A stretch of 64,000 nt of DNA from assembly GCF_016863495.1 (NCBI RefSeq), contig NZ_BOOZ01000035.1:1-64000 (forward strand). Direction: 5' to 3'. The stretch comes from Micromonospora andamanensis (GTDB lineage Bacteria > Actinomycetota > Actinomycetes > Mycobacteriales > Micromonosporaceae). Position 1 is the first letter of the stretch, and every line of letters starts with the position of its first letter. Shown one piece after another: positions 52,912-61,627 of this stretch. Both the position numbers and the translations under genes were made by a program. Below the pieces are notes generated by a model. The model was not told the origin of the DNA. It worked only from the letters and a program-made list of their open reading frames with translations, and made no database searches.

Positions 52912-55421
52912 CTACGTCCTCCTTCGCTCCACGCCCCGAGCGGCGGCACGGGTATCTCGGTGGTCTCCTCAGCCTCGGCCCGCCGCACACCGCTGTACAA
53001 CCTGGACAACATCCCGCCGACGGCGTCCGGGTCCGGATCGTTGCGACTCGCCGGCTGATCCGGGCGGGCCGGCTGGGTCACCGCACTGAGCTGCGCCATC
53101 GGCACCCGCACCGGGAGACCCCGCTCGTTCGTCCCGGCGGTCACCGGCACGGCCGGCGGTGCCGGCGCGCCGGCACCGACAGTGGGTACGGCCGTCGAGG
53201 GCCCCTCCCGCGACCACCAGCCGCTGCCCCCGGTCGCCGGTGCCGCCGCCGGGGCGAGCACGTCCTCGGCGCGTACCGGCACCGGGTGGGCCTGGCGGGG
53301 CACGGTGGTCGGGCGCCGCCCGGCCACCGGCAGATCCGCTGGTCCCGGGTTGGCCGGTGCGACCGGCCGGGGCGTCGCGGCGGGCAGCCCGCGCGGCGAC
53401 GGCACCGGGTCCAGGCTCGGCGGCGGCGCCGGGGCGAGCAGCGGATGCGGCAGCCGTACCCGGGCCACCAGCCCTCCGGCGCCGCCATGCAACCGCACCT
53501 CGATGCCGTGCCGGGCGGCGAGGTGACTGACCACGAACAGACCCATCCGCTCGACCGTCGCCACGTCCGCGGCCGGCGGCGCGGCCAGCACCGCGTTCGC
53601 CTCGGCCAGCGCCGTCGGGCTCATCCCGAGACCCTGGTCGGCGATCTCGATCACCGCACCGGGCCCCTCGACCCGGGCCATCACCTGCACGATGGTGTCC
53701 GGTCGGGAGAAGGCTGTCGCATTTTCCAGCAGCTCGGCCAGCAGGTGCACCAGCTCGCCCACCGCGTGCCCGACCACGTGCAGGTCCGCCACCGCCTCGT
53801 GCCGGATCCGCTGGTACTGCTCGATCTCGGCGCTGGCCGCCAGCAGCACCGCGCTCAACCCGATCGGTCGGTTCCACCGGCGGGTCGACTCGGTACCGGC
53901 CAGCACCAGCAGGCTCTCGTCGTTACGGCGCATCCGGGCGGCGAGGTGATCCAGCTTGAACAGGTTCTCCAGCTGCTCGGGGTCGCCCTCCTCGCGCTCC
54001 AGGTCGTCGAGCAGCTCCAACTGCCGCTCCACGAGCACCTGGCTCCGCCGGGCGAGATTGACGAACATCGCGTTGACGTTGCGGCGCATGGTCGCCTGCT
54101 CGACCGCCACCCCGACGGCGCTGCGGTGCACCGCGACGAACGCCTCGGCCAGTTCACCGATCTCGTCGAGCGAACGCACGACCGCCGGTGAGACCTCGAT
54201 CGGTGGGACGCCACCGGAGACCGACCGCAGCCGGGCCAGCGCCTCGGGCAGCTCGATCTGCGCGATCCGCAGCGCCTGTGACCGCAGCAGCCGGATCGAC
54301 CTGGCCAACGACCTACCGATCAGTACCGAGATCAGCACCGCCACCAGCAGGACCGTGATGATCACGCCGACGACCAGCAGCGTCTCCCGCAGCTGGGTTT
54401 CGCTCGCGTCGTCGGCCTGAGCCGAGGAGTCCGCCAGCACGTCCGCCTCGAAACCCCGCAACAGCTCGTGCCGGGCTTCGCTGGCGGTCCACCACTGCTC
54501 CCCGTCCAGCACCGTCGCCCCGGACGTGCCCTGCGACAGCGCCTGCTCCTCCATCCGGGAGGCGGCGACGAAAGCCGGATCCAGGCTCATCTCGTCGTAG
54601 CGGGTCACCTGTGCGTTCGTCGCGGCGACCCGGAACGCGCCGAGCGCGGTCAGCTGCCGGGCCCGCAGGTCGGGCAGTTGGGCCGCGTCCTCGGAGTCAT
54701 AGCTGCCGAAGCGAGCCGCAGCGTACAGCTCCGCCCGGACCCGCGAGGACAGCTCCTTCGCCCGGGCGAACTGCACGTACCGCAGGACCGCGTCGGCCAA
54801 CTCCGGGCGGTCGGCGCCCGGCGTCGGCTGGGCGAGCAGGTTCAGCAACGCGTCGATCGCGCGGTGGTAGTTGCCGATGATGGTGTCGTCGCTGAGCACC
54901 ACTGTGGTAAGCGTGTTACGGATGTAGCCGACCTGCTGGTACGCCTGGGAGGCCACCACGTAGACGTCCCGCCACGAGGCGTCCGCCTCGGCCAGCGGTT
55001 CGGCCGCCGCGCGCAGTTGCGCCGCCGCCTGGTCGGCGGCGTCGCGGTAGGGCTGCAACACGGCCAGCCGCTCCTCGCTGGCCTCCTCGTCGACGGCGCT
55101 GCGCAGGGCCGGCAGCTCGCCGGCCGTCCGGTCGCGTTCCAACTGCAACCTGTGGGTCAGCGCGGTGATCTCGCGCCCGATGCCGACCTGCGCGGCGAAG
55201 TCACCAAGGGTGTCGGCCCGGGTGACCAGGCTCTGGGTCTGCACCCCCGCCAGGACCAGGAAGGCGACCGACGGGATGACGAGCACCGTGGCCAGCTTCG
55301 TCCGCATCCGCCAGTCCTGCAGCCGCAGGGGGGAGCGACGCCTGTGGGGTACGACCCGGACGTCGAACCGACGCCGGCGGTGCTGCGACACCCCGTGCGC
55401 CTGCTCCGGTCCTACACCCAC
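52908..55421 (-). CDS. cvnA: Nitrate/nitrite-sensing-type histidine kinase-like protein (conservon CvnA-like)
   Basis: 837 aa from a GTG at 55421 with an excellent purine-rich site (ggggaggaggag) 4-5 nt upstream; an ATG at 55472 would overlap the promoter -10. Two membrane helices ([17 protein letters not shown] and [20 protein letters not shown]) flank a NIT-type sensor domain of about 280 residues. HAMP follows, then a dimerisation segment ([27 protein letters not shown]) without a clear phospho-His, and an HATPase_c domain ([38 protein letters not shown]). The C-terminal 200 residues are Pro/Ala-rich and disordered. It is coupled to the roadblock gene. Confidence 0.88.
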   Translation of the reverse strand: MGVGPEQAHGVSQHRRRRFDVRVVPHRRRSPLRLQDWRMRTKLATVLVIPSVAFLVLAGVQTQSLVTRADTLGDFAAQVGIGREITALTHRLQLERDRTAGELPALRSAVDEEASEERLAVLQPYRDAADQAAAQLRAAAEPLAEADASWRDVYVVASQAYQQVGYIRNTLTTVVLSDDTIIGNYHRAIDALLNLLAQPTPGADRPELADAVLRYVQFARAKELSSRVRAELYAAARFGSYDSEDAAQLPDLRARQLTALGAFRVAATNAQVTRYDEMSLDPAFVAASRMEEQALSQGTSGATVLDGEQWWTASEARHELLRGFEADVLADSSAQADDASETQLRETLLVVGVIITVLLVAVLISVLIGRSLARSIRLLRSQALRIAQIELPEALARLRSVSGGVPPIEVSPAVVRSLDEIGELAEAFVAVHRSAVGVAVEQATMRRNVNAMFVNLARRSQVLVERQLELLDDLEREEGDPEQLENLFKLDHLAARMRRNDESLLVLAGTESTRRWNRPIGLSAVLLAASAEIEQYQRIRHEAVADLHVVGHAVGELVHLLAELLENATAFSRPDTIVQVMARVEGPGAVIEIADQGLGMSPTALAEANAVLAAPPAADVATVERMGLFVVSHLAARHGIEVRLHGGAGGLVARVRLPHPLLAPAPPPSLDPVPSPRGLPAATPRPVAPANPGPADLPVAGRRPTTVPRQAHPVPVRAEDVLAPAAAPATGGSGWWSREGPSTAVPTVGAGAPAPPAVPVTAGTNERGLPVRVPMAQLSAVTQPARPDQPASRNDPDPDAVGGMLSRLYSGVRRAEAEETTEIPVPPLGAWSEGGRR

Positions 55422-55470
55422 CCGCTCCTCCTCCCCCCACGCGTCCGCCGCGATCCGGGGAGCGCCGTCC

Positions 55471-55498
55471 ATCCAACCAGGCCCGAGAGCAGTGTCAA
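55471..55498 (-). promoter_or_regulatory. Putative promoter of the conservon kinase gene
   Basis: On the minus strand a consensus -35 ttgaca (55498-55493) is followed after 16 bp by ttggat (55476-55471). Transcription would start near 55464, ahead of the GTG start at 55421. Confidence 0.45.
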
Positions 55499-55546
55499 CG
55501 CCCTGCCCTTATGAATGGTTAAGGAAGGGTACTGCTGGTCGCCAGC

Positions 55547-56929
55547 CTATGCCGAGGTCGCCGACTCTTGATCATCCGTCCGGCCGATGTCGGCCACCAC
55601 CACGGCGTCGGCGAGCCGGCCGGTGGCCACCAGCGCCGCCCCGGTGGCCCCGATCTCCGGGTGCCGCCCGAAGCCGACCGTCCGGGGTGCCAGCACCGCC
55701 GCGAACGCCTGCCGCCACCAGGCCGAGGCGGCAATCGCCCCGCCGCCGAGGACCACCTCCACCGGCCGACCCACGGTGGACTCCAGCTCCACCAGGTCGT
55801 CGACGACCTGCTCACAGACCCCGTACATCAGGTCGGCCAGCATCTCCACAGCCGTGGTGTTGAAGCCCAGCCCCCGCAGCTCACCCAACCCGGCCGGTCG
55901 CCGACCCGGCGGACGGTCCCCGCCGAACCGGACGTTCGCCGGCCGACCCCCGCCGGGCGGCAGCAGCGCCAGCGCCTCCTCCAACGCCCGGCCGGTCGGC
56001 AGCCGCAGCTCCCGCTCGGCCCAGGCGAACAGGTTCCCGCCGGAGGAGTACGCGGCCCCGGTCACCACGTGGTCGTGGTCGACGCGGTAGCGCCACAGCC
56101 GGTGCGGCAGAACTGTCGCCTCGGCCGACGTCGACATCCGCTGCAACAACCGCACCGCCGACGACGTACCCACCGTCACCGCCGCCCGGGTCGGGTCCAC
56201 GCAGCCGGAGCCGACGTTGGACGCGGCACCGTCGCCCAGCGGCGGTGCCCACCGCGCCGCGGCCAGGGCCGGCCACCGCCGGCCGAACTCGGCGCGCAGC
56301 CCACCGCGCCAGTCCCGGGCGACCAGGTCAGGCAGGTCCGAACCGTCGCTGCCGGCCAGGGCGCAGGCCTCCGGATCCCAGTCCAGGGTGTGCAGGTCCA
56401 GCAGGCCGGTGCCGGAAGCCTGCGACATCGACATCGGCGCTTCGCGCAGCAACCGGCCGAGCACGTACTCCACCAGGCCGGTGAAACGGGCCACCCGGCC
56501 ACCGGTGTGGGCCCGCAGCCAAGGCAGCCGCACCGACCAGTAGCAACGGTGCCACCAGGTGCCGGTGCGTTGGTGGAAGGCGTCGGGGTCGGCCGGGCCG
56601 ACCGCCGTGGCCGGTGGCTCGGGCCGGGTGTCCAACCAGGTCAGGACCGGGCCGAGCGGCTCACCGTCGGCGCCCAGCGGCAGCACCGAGTGCCACTGGC
56701 CACTGATCGCCACCAGCTCCACCCCGTCCAACCAGCCCTGGCCGTGCAGCTCGTCGAGGCACTCGATCAGGCAGGCCAGGTAGTGGCGGGCGTCGAGGGT
56801 CCCGGCGCCCTCGTCGTCGACGCTGAGCACCACGCGGCGACGGGCCAACGCCCCCGGCAGCGGTTGGGCGTCGTCCAGCACGAGCCCACGCACCGACGAG
56901 GTGCCCAGGTCCAGCGCGAGAATCTTCAT
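55547..56929 (-). CDS. FGGY-family carbohydrate kinase (gluconokinase-like)
   Basis: 460 aa from ATG 56929. The phosphate-1 motif LALDLGTSSVRGLVLDD opens the protein; ISGQWHSVLPL, WLDTRPE, the second-domain nucleotide motif TVGTSSAVRLL, the FGGY-type GGGAIAASAWWRQ and GATGAALVA follow. The family phosphorylates sugars and polyols; the QWHS pattern and overall spacing are closest to gluconate/xylulose-type kinases. No transporter or dehydrogenase is linked. A tacgtt -10-like element lies 8 nt upstream, so the mRNA may have almost no leader. Confidence 0.85.
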   Translation of the reverse strand: MKILALDLGTSSVRGLVLDDAQPLPGALARRRVVLSVDDEGAGTLDARHYLACLIECLDELHGQGWLDGVELVAISGQWHSVLPLGADGEPLGPVLTWLDTRPEPPATAVGPADPDAFHQRTGTWWHRCYWSVRLPWLRAHTGGRVARFTGLVEYVLGRLLREAPMSMSQASGTGLLDLHTLDWDPEACALAGSDGSDLPDLVARDWRGGLRAEFGRRWPALAAARWAPPLGDGAASNVGSGCVDPTRAAVTVGTSSAVRLLQRMSTSAEATVLPHRLWRYRVDHDHVVTGAAYSSGGNLFAWAERELRLPTGRALEEALALLPPGGGRPANVRFGGDRPPGRRPAGLGELRGLGFNTTAVEMLADLMYGVCEQVVDDLVELESTVGRPVEVVLGGGAIAASAWWRQAFAAVLAPRTVGFGRHPEIGATGAALVATGRLADAVVVADIGRTDDQESATSA

Positions 56930-56937
56930 CGCGGGTC

Positions 56938-56943
56938 AACGTA
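56938..56943 (-). promoter_or_regulatory. -10-like element of the FGGY kinase gene (TACGTT)
   Basis: On the minus strand tacgtt sits 8 nt before the ATG at 56929, close to the leaderless spacing seen for other genes in this window. Confidence 0.4.
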
Positions 56944-57019
56944 CCCGGTGATCGCGACGCCACCACGTTTCCGCGCGCCAGGTCCGCCGATCGGCTTCCG
57001 CACCGACCACCCCGACGCG

Positions 57020-57025
57020 TAGAGT
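57020..57025 (+). promoter_or_regulatory. -10 element for the leaderless trp leader peptide (TAGAGT)
   Basis: tagagt ends 7 nt before the A of the leader-peptide ATG at 57032, so transcription should begin at the start codon itself. Confidence 0.6.
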
Positions 57026-57031
57026 GTCCGC

Positions 57032-57091
57032 ATGCTCGCGCGATTGACCTGCTGGTGGCCCGCCGACCCGGCGGCCCTCCCCCGCGCGTAG
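57032..57091 (+). CDS. trpL: Trp-Trp leader peptide (attenuator) for anthranilate synthase
   Basis: ATG 57032 to TAG 57089-57091 encodes MLARLTCWWPADPAALPRA, 19 residues with two adjacent Trp codons. It lies 95 nt before the TrpE-TrpG fusion gene and is followed by stable hairpins. This matches tryptophan attenuation leaders, as described for trpE(G) of Streptomyces venezuelae: ribosome stalling at the Trp codons when charged tRNA-Trp is scarce would favour read-through. The -10 position predicts a leaderless start. Confidence 0.85.
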   Translation: MLARLTCWWPADPAALPRA

Positions 57092-57101
57092 CTTCATCCA
57101 C

Positions 57102-57180
57102 GCGGCCGCCCGACGAGGCGGCCGCCGGTCATGTCTCCGGCCCCGGGCCGCCCCCGACGGCGGTCGCCCGGCCCGAGGAG
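57102..57180 (+). promoter_or_regulatory. Attenuator hairpins between leader peptide and trpEG
   Basis: A perfect 9-bp hairpin (57102-57110 with 57117-57125, gcggccgcc / ggcggccgc) starts 10 nt after the leader stop. A second GC-rich dyad spans about 57133-57180, where gtctcc (57133-57138) can pair with ggagac around the Shine-Dalgarno gaggag of trpEG. There is no T-tract, so control may act on transcription termination or on ribosome access. Confidence 0.6.
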
Positions 57181-57185
57181 ACCCG

Positions 57186-59096
57186 ATGCACCAGCTCACC
57201 GACCTGCTCACCACGCTCGCCGCCGGCCTCGACCCCGGCCCGTTCGCCCTGTTACGCCGCGACGACGCCGACCATCTCGACCTGTTCACCGGTACCGTGA
57301 CGACAGTCGACCGGCTCGCCGACGTGCCCCTGCCCGCCGCCCCGGCCGGCCCCGCGACGCTGGCCCTGGTGCCGTACCGGCAGGTCGTCGAGCGAGGCTT
57401 CGAGTGTGTCGACGACGGGGCGCCCCTGGAATGCCTGCGCATCGACAGCCGCCACCGGCTGCCGCTGGACGGCGTGCTCGACGCGCTGCCCAGCGCTGCG
57501 GTCCGCACCACCGGTGCCGCCTTCGACATCAGCGACGACGAGTACGCCGCAATCGTGGCCCGGGTGCTGGCCGACGAGATCGGTCACGGTGAGGGCGCCA
57601 ACTTCGTCATCCACCGCACCCTGCGCGCCCAGGTGCAGGGTGCCCCGCTGACCGCCGCGCTGGCCGCGCTGCGCTCACTGCTGACCCGGGAACGTGGCGC
57701 GTACTGGACGTTCGTGGTGCACACCGGCACCCGCACCCTGGTCGGCGCCAGCCCGGAGCGGCACGTCAGCGTCGACGACGGTCTGGTGATGATGAACCCG
57801 ATCAGCGGCACCTTCCGGCACACCGGCGCCGCCGCCGACCGGGCGGCGCTGCTGCGCTTCCTCGCCGACACCAAGGAGACCGAGGAGCTGTACATGGTCC
57901 TCGACGAGGAGTTGAAGATGATGGCCACCGTCGCCGAGCACGGTGGGCAGGTGGTCGGGCCGTACCTGAAGGAGATGTCACACCTGGCGCACACGGAGTA
58001 CCTGCTGGCCGGACGGGGCTCGAAGGACGTCCGCGAGGTGCTACGGGAGACCATGTTCGCGCCGACGGTGACCGGCAGCCCGATGGAGAACGCCTGCCGG
58101 GTCATCGCCCGCCACGAACGCACCGGACGCCGCTACTACTCGGGGGTCCTCGCCCTGCTCGGCCACGACGAGACGGGCCGGCAGACCCTCGACGCCCCCA
58201 TCCTGATCCGGACCGCCGAGATCTCCCCCACCGGTGAGCTGCGGGTACCTGTCGGCGCGACCCTGGTCCGCCACTCCACCCCCGCCGCCGAGGTCGCGGA
58301 GACCCACGCCAAGGCCGCCGGCGTGCTGGCCGCCCTCGGCCTCGGCCCGCAGGCACCGGCCGGGCCGCACCCGGCCCGGCGGCTGGCCGACGATCCGCAG
58401 GTGCGTGCCGCCCTCGCCGCCCGCAACGCCCCGCTGGCCCGGTTCTGGCTCGACCAGCGGCCACCGGGCACCCTGGCCCTGCCCGCCCTGGCCGGACGCC
58501 GGGCCCTCATCGTCGACGGGGAGGACACCTTCACCGGGATGCTGGCCCATCAGCTCGGCGCGCTCGGGCTGTCGGTGACCGTCCGGCCGTGGCAGGACGA
58601 GCAGCCGGTCCGGGCGTACGACCTGGTGGTGGTCGGCCCGGGCCCGGGTGACCCGACCGGTGACACGGAGAAGATGACGAGGCTGCGGGCCCTGCTCACC
58701 GAGCTGCTGGACGCCGGGCACCCGACGCTCACCGTCTGCCTCGGCCACCAGCTCCTCGCCGGCCTGCTCGGGCTGCCCGTGCACCGGCGGGACGCGCCCT
58801 ACCAGGGGTTGCAGCGCACCGTCACCCTCTTCGGCACGCCCCGCCGGGTCGGCTTCTACGCCACCTTCACCGCCCGCGCCGCCACCAACCACCACGACGG
58901 CCCGTACGGCCCTGTGGAACTGGCCCGCGACGAGGCCGACGGCGCGGTGCACGCCCTGCGCGGACGCGGTTTCGCCGGGGTGCAGTTCCATCCCGAGTCG
59001 GTGCTCAGCCCGGACGGGGTGGCGGTCCTGGCCGAGCTGCTGCCCGACCTGCTGCCCACGCCGGCCGGCGAGTTGTCCCCGGCGGCGCAGGCATAG
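57186..59096 (+). CDS. trpEG: Fused anthranilate synthase TrpE-TrpG (PhzE-like family)
   Basis: 636 aa from ATG 57186 with gaggag upstream. The N-terminal chorismate-binding domain (about 1-430) contains GEGANFVIHRTL, GASPERHVSV, NPISGTFRHTG, ETEELYMVLDEELKMM and TGSPMENACRVI. The C-terminal glutamine amidotransferase (about 440-625) has VVGPGPGDPTGD, the nucleophile Cys in TVCLGHQLLAG, and FHPESVLSPDG supplying His and Glu. The fusion belongs to the group that includes both TrpE(G) and phenazine PhzE. The Trp-Trp leader peptide in front favours anthranilate synthesis for tryptophan, and no phenazine genes are nearby. A strong bidirectional hairpin follows. Confidence 0.9.
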   Translation: MHQLTDLLTTLAAGLDPGPFALLRRDDADHLDLFTGTVTTVDRLADVPLPAAPAGPATLALVPYRQVVERGFECVDDGAPLECLRIDSRHRLPLDGVLDALPSAAVRTTGAAFDISDDEYAAIVARVLADEIGHGEGANFVIHRTLRAQVQGAPLTAALAALRSLLTRERGAYWTFVVHTGTRTLVGASPERHVSVDDGLVMMNPISGTFRHTGAAADRAALLRFLADTKETEELYMVLDEELKMMATVAEHGGQVVGPYLKEMSHLAHTEYLLAGRGSKDVREVLRETMFAPTVTGSPMENACRVIARHERTGRRYYSGVLALLGHDETGRQTLDAPILIRTAEISPTGELRVPVGATLVRHSTPAAEVAETHAKAAGVLAALGLGPQAPAGPHPARRLADDPQVRAALAARNAPLARFWLDQRPPGTLALPALAGRRALIVDGEDTFTGMLAHQLGALGLSVTVRPWQDEQPVRAYDLVVVGPGPGDPTGDTEKMTRLRALLTELLDAGHPTLTVCLGHQLLAGLLGLPVHRRDAPYQGLQRTVTLFGTPRRVGFYATFTARAATNHHDGPYGPVELARDEADGAVHALRGRGFAGVQFHPESVLSPDGVAVLAELLPDLLPTPAGELSPAAQA

Positions 59097-59127
59097 CCGG
59101 GCCGATCCGGGGTAGCGCTGTGAACGG

Positions 59128-59171
59128 CCGGCGGTCCGGACGGGACTGAGAGCCCCCGCCCGGACCGCCGG
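59128..59171. terminator. Bidirectional hairpin terminator between trpEG and wrbA
   Basis: Perfect 12-bp arms ccggcggtccgg (59128-59139) and ccggaccgccgg (59160-59171), extended inward by about 4 more pairs after one mismatch, lie between two convergent genes. Confidence 0.8.
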
Positions 59172-59193
59172 TCCCACAGCAGTGGTGGACCGC

Positions 59194-59811
59194 TCAGCCG
59201 GCCAGGCCCTGCTTGAGCGCGGCACCGATGCGCACCGCACGCTTGGCGGTCAGCGCGGTCGCCCCCAACGCGACATGGTCGGGCGGCACTTCACCGTTGT
59301 TGCTTGTGTGCGAGGCACCGTACGGGTTGCCGGCGGTGAACTGGCTCGGATCGGTGTACCCGGGAGCGACCACGACCCCGCCCCAGTGGTAGAAGACGTT
59401 GAACAGCGACAGCAGGGTCGACTCCTGCCCACCGTGCTCGGTGGCGGTGGAGGTGAAGGCCGAGTAGACCTTGTCGGCCAGCGCCCCCTGGGCCCACAGC
59501 GGGCCGGTGGTGTCGATGAACTGCTTGAGCTGGGCGGCGATCATGCCGTAACGCGTCGGCGCACCGAAGATCACCACGTCCGCCCAGCTGAGATCGTCCG
59601 GCTGCGCCTCGTCCACGTCCTGGGTCTCCAACCGGTGCGCCTGCCATCCCGAGTTGGAGCGGATCGCCTCGTCCGGTGCCAGCTCACGGACCTTGCGCAG
59701 CCGGACCTCCGCACCCGCCTCGCCGGCCGCCTCCGCTGCCGCCAGCGCCATCTGGTAGGTGATGCCTGTCGCGCTGTAGTAGATCACCGCCACCTTGACC
59801 TGTGCCGCCAT
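59194..59811 (-). CDS. wrbA: NAD(P)H:quinone oxidoreductase, WrbA family flavodoxin-like
   Basis: 205 aa. The flavodoxin-like FMN loop is YYSATGITYQMALAAAE; DVVIFGAPTRYGMIAAQLKQFIDTTG and STATEHGGQESTLLSLFNVFYHWGGVVVAPGY are WrbA signatures, followed by NPYGAS. These enzymes reduce quinones by two electrons and protect against redox stress. The ATG at 59811 has ggaagga 7 nt upstream on the minus strand; upstream in-frame codons are not conserved-looking. It is divergent from the ABC exporter operon. Confidence 0.93.
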   Translation of the reverse strand: MAAQVKVAVIYYSATGITYQMALAAAEAAGEAGAEVRLRKVRELAPDEAIRSNSGWQAHRLETQDVDEAQPDDLSWADVVIFGAPTRYGMIAAQLKQFIDTTGPLWAQGALADKVYSAFTSTATEHGGQESTLLSLFNVFYHWGGVVVAPGYTDPSQFTAGNPYGASHTSNNGEVPPDHVALGATALTAKRAVRIGAALKQGLAG

Positions 59812-59957
59812 CGCTCGTCCTTCCGTCTCGGGATCAGCTTCCGCGACTACCCGATGCTTGCGCCGACAAACACCTGTGGTGTCCACCTGTCGACGGACAC
59901 CGCGGTTCCGTCCACCGGTCGTCCCGTACCGCGCCCCGGCCGGCAGACCATCGGGAC

Positions 59958-60797
59958 ATGACCGAAACCCCCGCCATCCGCGTACGCGGATTACGCAGGA
60001 CGTACGGCGACACAGTCGCCGTCGCCGGCCTGGACCTTGACGTCGGTGCCGGCGAGGTGGTGGCCCTGCTCGGCCCCAACGGAGCGGGCAAGACCACCAC
60101 CATCGAGATCCTGGAGGGTCACCGTCACCGCGACGCCGGTGCGGTGAACGTGCTTGGCCACGACCCGGCCCACGCCGACCTGGACTGGCGCGCCCGCATC
60201 GGCATCGTCACCCAGGACAGCGGCGACCTCGGCGAGCTGACCGTCCACGAGTCGGTCAGCCACTTCGCCCACTACTACCCCCGCCCCCATGACCCGGAGC
60301 AGGTCATCGAACTGGTCGGCCTCACCGCGAAGGCCACTGCCCGGGTACGGACCCTCTCCGGCGGCCAGCGCCGTCGTCTGGATGTCGCCCTCGGCATCGT
60401 CGGCCGTCCCCGGCTGCTCTTCCTCGACGAGCCGACCACCGGCTTCGACCCGCAGGCCCGCCGCCGGTTCTGGGACCTGATCCGGCAGTTGGCCGGCGCC
60501 GGGGGTTGCACCATCCTGCTGAGCACCCACTACCTGCAGGAGGCCGAGGCGCTGGCCGACCGGGTAGCCGTCATCGTCGGCGGCCGGATCGTCGCCGACG
60601 CCACCCCGGCCGCCCTCGTCGGGCGGGCCACCGCACGCACCGTGGTGCGCTGGTCCGACGGCCGGCAGGAGACCGACGACCCGGCCGCGCTCATCGCGAC
60701 GCTCACCACCCGGTACGGCGGCGCCGTACCGGAACTGACAGTCAGTCGCCCGAGCCTGGAAGACGTCTACCTCGACCTGATCGGAGACGGCTCATGA
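59958..60797 (+). CDS. ABC transporter ATP-binding protein (ABC-2 exporter type)
   Basis: 279 aa from ATG 59958. Walker A is LLGPNGAGKTTTIE near residues 37-50, the signature is TLSGGQRRRLDVAL, Walker B is RLLFLDEPTTGFD, and the switch His is LLSTHYLQEAE. This is the DrrA/CcmA-like exporter ATPase type. The stop overlaps the permease start (ATGA, 60794-60797), and a two-component system is encoded further down in the same operon, suggesting inducible export of a drug or lipid. Confidence 0.93.
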   Translation: MTETPAIRVRGLRRTYGDTVAVAGLDLDVGAGEVVALLGPNGAGKTTTIEILEGHRHRDAGAVNVLGHDPAHADLDWRARIGIVTQDSGDLGELTVHESVSHFAHYYPRPHDPEQVIELVGLTAKATARVRTLSGGQRRRLDVALGIVGRPRLLFLDEPTTGFDPQARRRFWDLIRQLAGAGGCTILLSTHYLQEAEALADRVAVIVGGRIVADATPAALVGRATARTVVRWSDGRQETDDPAALIATLTTRYGGAVPELTVSRPSLEDVYLDLIGDGS

Positions 60798-61627
60798 CCA
60801 CCACCGTCCGCCCCGGCACGCCGCAGCGCCCCTCGGCGGTCCGGCTCGGCCTGCACCGCGCGACGATCGAACTGAAAGGCTTCTTCCGGGAACGTGACGC
60901 GGTGGCGTTCACCTTCGCCATGCCGGCGGTGATCCTCGCCCTGCTCGGCTCGATCTTCGACGGCGTCTACCCCGGCAGCGACGTGACCTCCGCGCAGTAC
61001 CTGGCACCGAGCATGATCGCCGCCGGGGTTGCCTCGACGACCTTCATCAACCTCGGCACCGGCATCGCCGCCGACCGTGACGACGGCACCCTGCGCCGGC
61101 TGCGTGGCGCGCCGATGCCGCCGTCGGCGTACTTCATCGGCAAGATCCTGATGGCCCTGGTGGTCACCGTCGGCGAGACGGTTCTGCTGCTCGGCATCGC
61201 GGTGCTCGCCTTCGACCTGTCCCTGCCCACCGACCCGGTCCGCTGGCTCACCTTCGGCTGGGTCTTCCTGCTCGGGGCGACCGCCTGCGCCCTGACCGGC
61301 ATCGCCGCGAGCAGCCTCGCCGGCTCGGCCCGCAGCGCCGGCGCCGTGATGAACCTGCCCTACCTGGTGCTGGCCTTCATCTCGGGGGTCTTCTACACAC
61401 CAGTCGGTCAACTGCCAGAGCCGCTGCTCACGGTCGGCTCACTGTTCCCACTCAAGTGGATGGCGCAGGGCTTCCGATCGGTGTTCCTGCCCGACAGCAT
61501 CCTCCCGCAGGAGGTCGTACCCTCCTGGGAACCCGGCCGGATCGCGCTGGTACTGGCCGCCTGGTGCATCGGAGGAATGGTGCTGTGTCTGACCACCTTC
61601 CGCTGGCGGGGTCGACGCTCCCGGTGA
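60794..61627 (+). CDS. ABC-2 type transporter permease
   Basis: 277 aa with six membrane helices. The N-terminal RATIELKGFFRERDAVAFTFAMPAVILALLGSIF, then GIAADRDDGTLRRLRGAPMPPSAYFIGK (the ABC-2 amphipathic coupling region) and FISGVFYTPVGQLPEPLLTVGSLFPLKWMAQGF fit ABC2_membrane permeases. It pairs with the ATPase at 59958. Its last 43 nt overlap the start of the histidine kinase gene. Confidence 0.92.
   Translation: MTTTVRPGTPQRPSAVRLGLHRATIELKGFFRERDAVAFTFAMPAVILALLGSIFDGVYPGSDVTSAQYLAPSMIAAGVASTTFINLGTGIAADRDDGTLRRLRGAPMPPSAYFIGKILMALVVTVGETVLLLGIAVLAFDLSLPTDPVRWLTFGWVFLLGATACALTGIAASSLAGSARSAGAVMNLPYLVLAFISGVFYTPVGQLPEPLLTVGSLFPLKWMAQGFRSVFLPDSILPQEVVPSWEPGRIALVLAAWCIGGMVLCLTTFRWRGRRSR

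Noticed and set aside
57186-59096. Phenazine biosynthesis gene phzE
   Set aside because: The fusion resembles PhzE, but no other phz genes are nearby and the Trp-Trp leader points to tryptophan control.
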